A DNA stretch of 64,000 nt from Citrobacter sp. R56 (lineage in GTDB: Bacteria; Pseudomonadota; Gammaproteobacteria; Enterobacterales; Enterobacteriaceae). The notes beneath the pieces are model-generated. The model did not search any database. It was not told where the DNA came from and saw only the letters and a list, made by a program, of their open reading frames with translations. How positions within the stretch are numbered: position 1 is the first letter of the stretch; every line of letters starts with the position of its first letter. The position numbers and the translations under genes were made by a program. This document shows positions 58,905 through 64,000 of this stretch, piece after piece. The DNA is taken from contig NZ_CP069159.1 of assembly GCF_016811995.1 (NCBI RefSeq), forward strand, positions 124,001 to 188,000, given 5' to 3'.

Positions 58905-60011
58905 ATGAACGCGCTTCGTGGATGGACGTTAACGGTGTTAATGGTGACCGCCGTGAATGTGCAGGCAGCCTGCACATGGCCTGCCTGGACACAGTTCAAA
59001 AAAGATTACATCAGCCAGCAAGGGCGGGTAATCGATCCCAGCGATGCGCGTAAAATCTCCACCTCGGAAGGGCAAAGCTACGCGTTGTTCTTTGCCCTCG
59101 CCGCGAATGACCGCCCGGCGTTTGATCTCCTGCTGGACTGGACGCAGAACAATCTGGCGCAAGGCGCTTTGCAGGAGCATCTGCCTGCCTGGCTCTGGGG
59201 GCAAAAAGATCCGAAAACGTGGAGCGTGCTGGACAGTAACTCCGCGTCTGACGCCGATGTCTGGATTGCCTGGTCTTTACTGGAAGCGGGCAGACTGTGG
59301 AAAGCGCCGCGCTATACCGACATCGGCACTGCGCTGTTAAAACGGATTGCCCGTGAGGAAGTGGTCACCGTGCCGGGGCTGGGCTCCATGCTGTTGCCAG
59401 GTAAAGTGGGTTTCGCGGAAACGGCAAGCTGGCGCTTTAATCCAAGCTATTTGCCGCCGCAACTGGCGCAGTACTTTACCCGTTTTGGCGCACCGTGGAC
59501 CACTCTGCGCGAAACCAATTTTCGTTTGCTGCTGGAAACGGCCCCGAAAGGCTTTTCGCCGGACTGGGTGCGTTATGAGAAAAACAAAGGCTGGCAGTTG
59601 AAGCCGGAAAAAACGCTGGTCAGCAGCTACGATGCCATTCGCGTCTATATGTGGGCGGGCATGCTGCATGATGGCGACCCGCAAAAAGCGCGTCTGCTCG
59701 CGCGATTTAAACCGATGGCTACCCTGACAACAAAAAACGGCCTTCCGCCGGAGAAAGTGGACGTCGCCAGCGGCAAAGCGCAGGGCAATGGCCCGGTAGG
59801 CTTCTCTGCCGCTATGCTGCCTTTCCTGCAAAACCGCGATGCGACAGCGGTGCAGCGACAGCGTGTGACCGACGACTTTCCTGGCAGCGATGCCTATTAC
59901 AGCTACGTGCTGACCCTTTTTGGACAAGGCTGGGATCAGCATCGTTTTCGCTTCACCCTTCGTGGTGAGTTACTACCTGACTGGGGCCAGGAATGCGCAA
60001 GTTCACACTAA
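58905..60011 (+). CDS. bcsZ: Endo-1,4-beta-glucanase BcsZ
   Basis: Periplasmic glycoside hydrolase family 8 cellulase needed for normal cellulose export; 368 residues. The signal peptide ends near VNVQAACTW. Catalytic acid Glu55 is in [10 protein letters not shown] and the base Asp243 in SSYDAIRVY, at the same positions as in E. coli BcsZ. Start is six bases after bcsB, and its end overlaps the bcsC start by 19 bases, so translation is probably coupled. Confidence 0.97.
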   Translation: MNALRGWTLTVLMVTAVNVQAACTWPAWTQFKKDYISQQGRVIDPSDARKISTSEGQSYALFFALAANDRPAFDLLLDWTQNNLAQGALQEHLPAWLWGQKDPKTWSVLDSNSASDADVWIAWSLLEAGRLWKAPRYTDIGTALLKRIAREEVVTVPGLGSMLLPGKVGFAETASWRFNPSYLPPQLAQYFTRFGAPWTTLRETNFRLLLETAPKGFSPDWVRYEKNKGWQLKPEKTLVSSYDAIRVYMWAGMLHDGDPQKARLLARFKPMATLTTKNGLPPEKVDVASGKAQGNGPVGFSAAMLPFLQNRDATAVQRQRVTDDFPGSDAYYSYVLTLFGQGWDQHRFRFTLRGELLPDWGQECASSH

Positions 60012-63000
60012 GTTTACTCAGTATATCGCTCGGCCTGACGTTAATGCCGATGGTTCATGCTGCGCCTTCCGCGCAACAGCAACTGCTGGAGCAGGTGCGG
60101 CTCGGCGAAGCCTCGCACCGTGAAGATCTGGTTCGCCAGTCTTTGTACCGTCTGGAACTGATGAACCCGAATAATCCGGACGTGATTGCCGCCCGTTTTC
60201 GCTATTTACTGCGTCAGGGCGATATCGCAGGGGCACAGAAGCAGCTCGACCGACTCTCCCAGTTAGCGCCGAGCTCCACCGCGTATAAATCGTCCCGCAC
60301 GACCATGCTGCTCTCCACGCCGGAGGGAAGACAGTCCTTGCAGGAGGCGCGCCTGCAGGCCACCACCGGGCATCCGGAAGAGGCGATTACCGCTTACGAT
60401 AAGCTGTTCAAGGGAAATCCGCCGGACGGTGAACTGGCGGTCGAATACTGGACAACAGTGGCGAAATTACCCGCGCGGCGCAATGACGCCATTAATCAGC
60501 TCAAAAAAATCAATGCCAGCAACCCGGGCAACAACGGTTTACAAAACTCACTGGCGCAGCTGATGTTTGACAACGGACGGCGCGAAGAAGGGTTTGCGGT
60601 ATTAGAACAGATGGCGAAATCCAGCAGCGGACGCAACGCGGCGGCGGATATCTGGTATAAGCAGATCAAAGATTTACCAGTGAGTGAATCCAGCGTGCAG
60701 GCACTGCAAAAGTACCTGACGGTGTTCAGCGAAGGCGACAGCGTCAATGCGGCGCGCGGCAAGCTGAATGATCAACAAAAACAGCTGGCCGATCCCGCTT
60801 TCAGAGCAAGAGCCCAGGGGATGGCTGCGGTTGACGCCGGACAAGGCGGCAAAGCCGTGTCGGAATTACAGCAGGCGGTCAGCGCAAACCATAACGACAG
60901 CGAAGCCGTTGGCGCGCTGGGTCAGGCCTATTCACAGCGTGGCGATCGCGCGCGCGCCGTGGTGCAATTTCAGAAAGCCCTTGAGATGGACCCGCAAAGC
61001 AGTAGCCGTGATAAGTGGGAAAGCCTGCTCAAAGTCAACCGTTACTGGCTGTCAATTCAGCAGGGTGACGCCGCCCTGAAAGCCAATAATCCAGACCAAG
61101 CAGAGCGTCTTTATCAGCAGGCGAGAAACATTGATAACGCCGACAGCTATGCGGTGTTGGGGCTGGGTGATGTGGCGATGGCGCGCAAAGATTACGCCGC
61201 CGCCGAACGGTACTATCAACAAACGCTGCGCATGGACAGCAGCAACAGCAACGCAGTGCGCGGGTTAGCGAATATTTATCGGCAGCAATCTCCGGAGAAA
61301 GCCTCGGCATTTATCGCCTCGCTCTCCACCAGCCAGCGTCGCAGCATTGATGACATTGAGCGCAGCCTGGAAAACGATCGCCTGGCGCAACAGGCAGAAG
61401 CGCTGGAAAATCAGGGAAGTTGGGCACAAGCCGCTGAACTTCACCGTCGCCGACTGGCAATGGATCCGGGCAGCGTCTGGGTCACTTATCGTTTATCACG
61501 CGATTTATGGAGCGCCGGGCAGCGCAGTCAGGCCGATGCGCAAATGAGCGCGCTGGCGCGCCAGAAGCCCAATGACCCGGAACAGGTTTACGCCTACGGA
61601 CTTTACCTCTCCGGTAACGATCAGGATCGTGCGGCAATGGCGCATATTAACAGCCTGCCGCGCAGCCAGTGGAACAGCAACATTCAGGAACTGGCAGACC
61701 GGTTGCAAAGCAATCAGGTGCTGGAAACCGCTAATCGTCTGCGTGACAGCGGCAAAGAGCGGGAAGCGGAAGAGTTACTCCGACAGCAACCCGCCTCCAC
61801 ACGTATTGATTTAACGCTTGCTGACTGGGCGCAGCAGCGCCGGGAATACACAACCGCACGCGCGGCGTATGAGGCGGTTCTGGCTCGCGAGCCGAATAAT
61901 GTTGATGCCCGTCTTGGTTTGACGGAAGTCTATCTCGCTCAGGGGGATAAAGCGGCGGCACGCGCCGAACTGGCAAAACTGCCGGCGACTGGAGCTGGAG
62001 AAACCCCGTCCATCAACATGCAGCGTCGTATCGCGCTGGCGCAGATGCAGTTGGGCGACACTGCGAGCGCGCAGCAGACGTTCAATAAAATTGTGCCGCA
62101 GGCGAAATCGCAGCCGCCGTCAATGGAAAATGCGATGGTGCTGCGTGACGCTGCCGCGATTCAGACGCAGGCGGGCGAACCAGAGCAGGCGCTCGACACT
62201 TACAAAGATGCGATGGTCGCTGCGGGGATCACGCCAACGCGTCCCGAGGATAACGATACATTTACCCGTTTGACGCGCAACGACGAGAAAGACGACTGGC
62301 TGAAACGCGGCGTACGTAGCGATGCGGCGGATTTATATCGTCAGCAGGATCTCAACGTCACCCTTGAGCATGATTATTGGGGTTCGAGCGGCACCGGCGG
62401 GTATTCTGACCTGAAAGCGCACACCACCATGCTGCATGTGGATGCGCCGTATTCCGACGGACGCATGTTCTTTCGTACTGACATGGTCAACGTGAACGTG
62501 GGTAGCTTCTCTGATGATGCTAACGGGCAATACGATGACAACTGGGGTACCTGTACCTTGTCCGACTGTAGCGGCAGCCGCAGTCAGTCGGATCGTGGCG
62601 CCAGCGTCGCCGTGGGTTGGGCGAATGACACCTGGAGCTGGGATATTGGCACCACGCCAATGGGCTTCCAGGTTGTTGATGTCGTGGGCGGCGTGAGTTA
62701 CAGCAACGACATCGGTCCGTTGGGCTACACCCTGAACGCGCACCGTCGTCCTATCTCCAGTTCCCTGCTGGCCTTTGGCGGGCAGAAAGATGCGCCAAGT
62801 AATACCAACAAAACATGGGGTGGTGTCCGTGCGGACGGAGGCGGAGTCAGCCTCAGCTATGACAAAGGCGAAGCGAACGGCGTCTGGGCATCGCTGACTG
62901 GCGATCAGCTCACCGGGCAGCATGTGGAAGACAACTGGCGCGTACGCTGGATGACCGGTTACTACTACAAGATCATTAACGAGAATAATCGTCGTGTCAC

Positions 63001-63475
63001 CATCGGTCTGAACAACATGATTTGGCACTACGACAAAGACCTGAGCGGATACTCGCTGGGTCAGGGTGGTTACTACAGCCCGCAAGAGTATCTCTCATTC
63101 GCCGTACCGGTGATGTGGCGCCAACGCACAGAGCACTGGTCGTGGGAGCTGGGCGGTTCCGTGTCATGGTCGCATTCGCGCACCAAGACGATGCCGCGTT
63201 ACCCGCTGATCAATTTGATCCCAGAAGATTTTCAAGATGAAGCCCGCACCCAGACCAACGATGGCGGTAGCAGTCAGGGCTTTGGCTACACGGCGCGGGC
63301 GCTGATCGAACGTCGCGTCACCTCTAACTGGTTTATCGGAACGGCGATAGATATTCAGGAGGCGAAGGACTACACCCCGAGCCATTTCTTGTTGTATGCG
63401 CGGTACTCTGCCGCAGGCTGGCAGGGCGATATGGATTTGCCGCCACAGCCGCTGGTGCCTTACGCCGACTGGTAA
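59993..63475 (+). CDS. bcsC: Cellulose export outer membrane subunit BcsC
   Basis: A 1160-residue export protein. A signal peptide ([19 protein letters not shown] through VHAAPS) leads a periplasmic superhelix of many tetratricopeptide repeats (about residues 30-780, for example [25 protein letters not shown]). A C-terminal beta-barrel of about 340 residues forms the outer membrane cellulose channel. The domain order and near-E. coli length indicate an intact gene. The start overlaps the end of bcsZ by 19 bases. Last gene of the operon; pdeK follows after about 80 bases. Confidence 0.97.
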   Translation: MRKFTLSLLSISLGLTLMPMVHAAPSAQQQLLEQVRLGEASHREDLVRQSLYRLELMNPNNPDVIAARFRYLLRQGDIAGAQKQLDRLSQLAPSSTAYKSSRTTMLLSTPEGRQSLQEARLQATTGHPEEAITAYDKLFKGNPPDGELAVEYWTTVAKLPARRNDAINQLKKINASNPGNNGLQNSLAQLMFDNGRREEGFAVLEQMAKSSSGRNAAADIWYKQIKDLPVSESSVQALQKYLTVFSEGDSVNAARGKLNDQQKQLADPAFRARAQGMAAVDAGQGGKAVSELQQAVSANHNDSEAVGALGQAYSQRGDRARAVVQFQKALEMDPQSSSRDKWESLLKVNRYWLSIQQGDAALKANNPDQAERLYQQARNIDNADSYAVLGLGDVAMARKDYAAAERYYQQTLRMDSSNSNAVRGLANIYRQQSPEKASAFIASLSTSQRRSIDDIERSLENDRLAQQAEALENQGSWAQAAELHRRRLAMDPGSVWVTYRLSRDLWSAGQRSQADAQMSALARQKPNDPEQVYAYGLYLSGNDQDRAAMAHINSLPRSQWNSNIQELADRLQSNQVLETANRLRDSGKEREAEELLRQQPASTRIDLTLADWAQQRREYTTARAAYEAVLAREPNNVDARLGLTEVYLAQGDKAAARAELAKLPATGAGETPSINMQRRIALAQMQLGDTASAQQTFNKIVPQAKSQPPSMENAMVLRDAAAIQTQAGEPEQALDTYKDAMVAAGITPTRPEDNDTFTRLTRNDEKDDWLKRGVRSDAADLYRQQDLNVTLEHDYWGSSGTGGYSDLKAHTTMLHVDAPYSDGRMFFRTDMVNVNVGSFSDDANGQYDDNWGTCTLSDCSGSRSQSDRGASVAVGWANDTWSWDIGTTPMGFQVVDVVGGVSYSNDIGPLGYTLNAHRRPISSSLLAFGGQKDAPSNTNKTWGGVRADGGGVSLSYDKGEANGVWASLTGDQLTGQHVEDNWRVRWMTGYYYKIINENNRRVTIGLNNMIWHYDKDLSGYSLGQGGYYSPQEYLSFAVPVMWRQRTEHWSWELGGSVSWSHSRTKTMPRYPLINLIPEDFQDEARTQTNDGGSSQGFGYTARALIERRVTSNWFIGTAIDIQEAKDYTPSHFLLYARYSAAGWQGDMDLPPQPLVPYADW

Positions 63476-63556
63476 GTTTTCAGATACCGCCTCTCTTAAT
63501 GCCGTCACGATCGGGTATACTCTGGCGGCTTTTAAAGATATCCCTGGAGAGTCAAT

Positions 63557-64000
63557 TTGCGCGTCAGTCGCTCGTTAACAATTAAGCAGATGGCGATGGT
63601 TGCGGCCGTTGTCATGGTGTTCGTTTTTATATTTTGCACCGTTTTGCTGTTTCATCTGGTACAGCAGAACCGCTATAACACGGCTACGCAACTGGAAAGC
63701 ATCGCTCGCTCTGTTCGGGAACCTTTGTCTGCGGCAATACTCAAGGGCGATATCCCCGAAGCGGAATCTATTCTTGTCAGTATTAGACCTGCCGGAGTGG
63801 TCAGCCGCGCCGATGTCGTATTGCCTAATCAGTTTCAGGCGCTGCGCATCAGCTTTATTCCCGAGCGCCCGGTGCCGGTCATGATCACGCGCCTGTTCGA
63901 GCTGCCGGTACAGATCTCGCTACCGGTTTATTCGCTTGAACGCCCGGCCAACCCACAGCCGCTGGCGTATCTGGTGCTCCAGGCCGACTCGTTCCGCATG
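63557..64000 (+). CDS. pdeK: c-di-GMP phosphodiesterase PdeK, N-terminal part (runs off window)
   Basis: First 148 codons of a protein matching the N-terminus of E. coli PdeK (YhjK/HmsP-like, about 650 residues). A membrane helix (about residues 15-36, [21 protein letters not shown]) is followed by a periplasmic sensory segment. The GGDEF-like and EAL domains lie beyond the window, so catalytic residues cannot be checked. I take the TTG at 63557 as start because it aligns with the known [11 protein letters not shown]-terminus and has GGAGAG upstream. Adjacent to bcsC, it probably tunes the c-di-GMP that activates BcsA. Confidence 0.9.
   Translation, partial: MRVSRSLTIKQMAMVAAVVMVFVFIFCTVLLFHLVQQNRYNTATQLESIARSVREPLSAAILKGDIPEAESILVSIRPAGVVSRADVVLPNQFQALRISFIPERPVPVMITRLFELPVQISLPVYSLERPANPQPLAYLVLQADSFRM

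Overview
The window is chromosomal DNA of an enterobacterium, most likely Citrobacter. Gene order largely follows E. coli K-12 from yiaY through the xyl, gly, dpp and bcs loci to pdeK. Two differences point away from Escherichia. A cueP gene sits between glyS and cspA, as I recall it does in Salmonella. A methionine gamma-lyase gene (megL) sits between dppF and the bcs genes, and its 398-residue product closely resembles, from memory, the C. freundii enzyme. I see no prophage, insertion sequence, integrase or CRISPR array. Identifications rest on family knowledge and recalled sequences; no search was run.

Layout. 1-7.2 kb: 3' part of yiaY, then aldB, yiaW, yiaV, yiaU, yiaT, a small unnamed membrane gene and ysaA. 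The K-12 yiaJ-sgbE sugar cluster is absent between ysaA and yiaT. 7.3-11.9 kb: avtA, malS with a cluster of MalT-type boxes, and bax. 11.9-20.2 kb: the xylose regulon, with xylFGH-xylR divergent from xylAB across a shared control region. 20.4-25.3 kb: a yiaB-like gene, wecH, ysaB and glyQS. 25.4-30.1 kb: cueP with a CueR-type promoter, cspA with its cold-shock leader, yiaG, yiaF, ghrB and yiaD. 30.2-37.8 kb: bisC (TTG start), yiaC, tag, yhjY, yhjX with a perfect YpdB direct repeat, and eptB. 37.9-38.2 kb: the tRNA-Pro(CGG) gene proK, whose 3' end and terminator are repeated perfectly (57 bp) 165 bp downstream. 38.9-44.6 kb: the dipeptide ABC transporter operon dppABCDF.

44.7-48.7 kb is the most distinctive part. 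It holds a TyrR-like sigma-54 activator (ACT-like domain, AAA+, HTH, no PAS) convergent with a megL-permease operon. Upstream of megL is a perfect TGGCAC-N5-TTGCT sigma-54 promoter, with an inverted repeat centred near -97 where an activator would bind. I infer a self-contained, inducible sulfur amino acid uptake and degradation module. 48.9-49.2 kb holds a type I toxin-antitoxin pair, ldrD/rdlD.

49.2-63.5 kb is a complete, apparently intact type II cellulose locus: bcsEFG on the minus strand diverging from bcsRQABZC. bcsQ lacks the stop codon known in K-12, so phosphoethanolamine-cellulose production is plausible. The window ends inside pdeK, a c-di-GMP phosphodiesterase gene.
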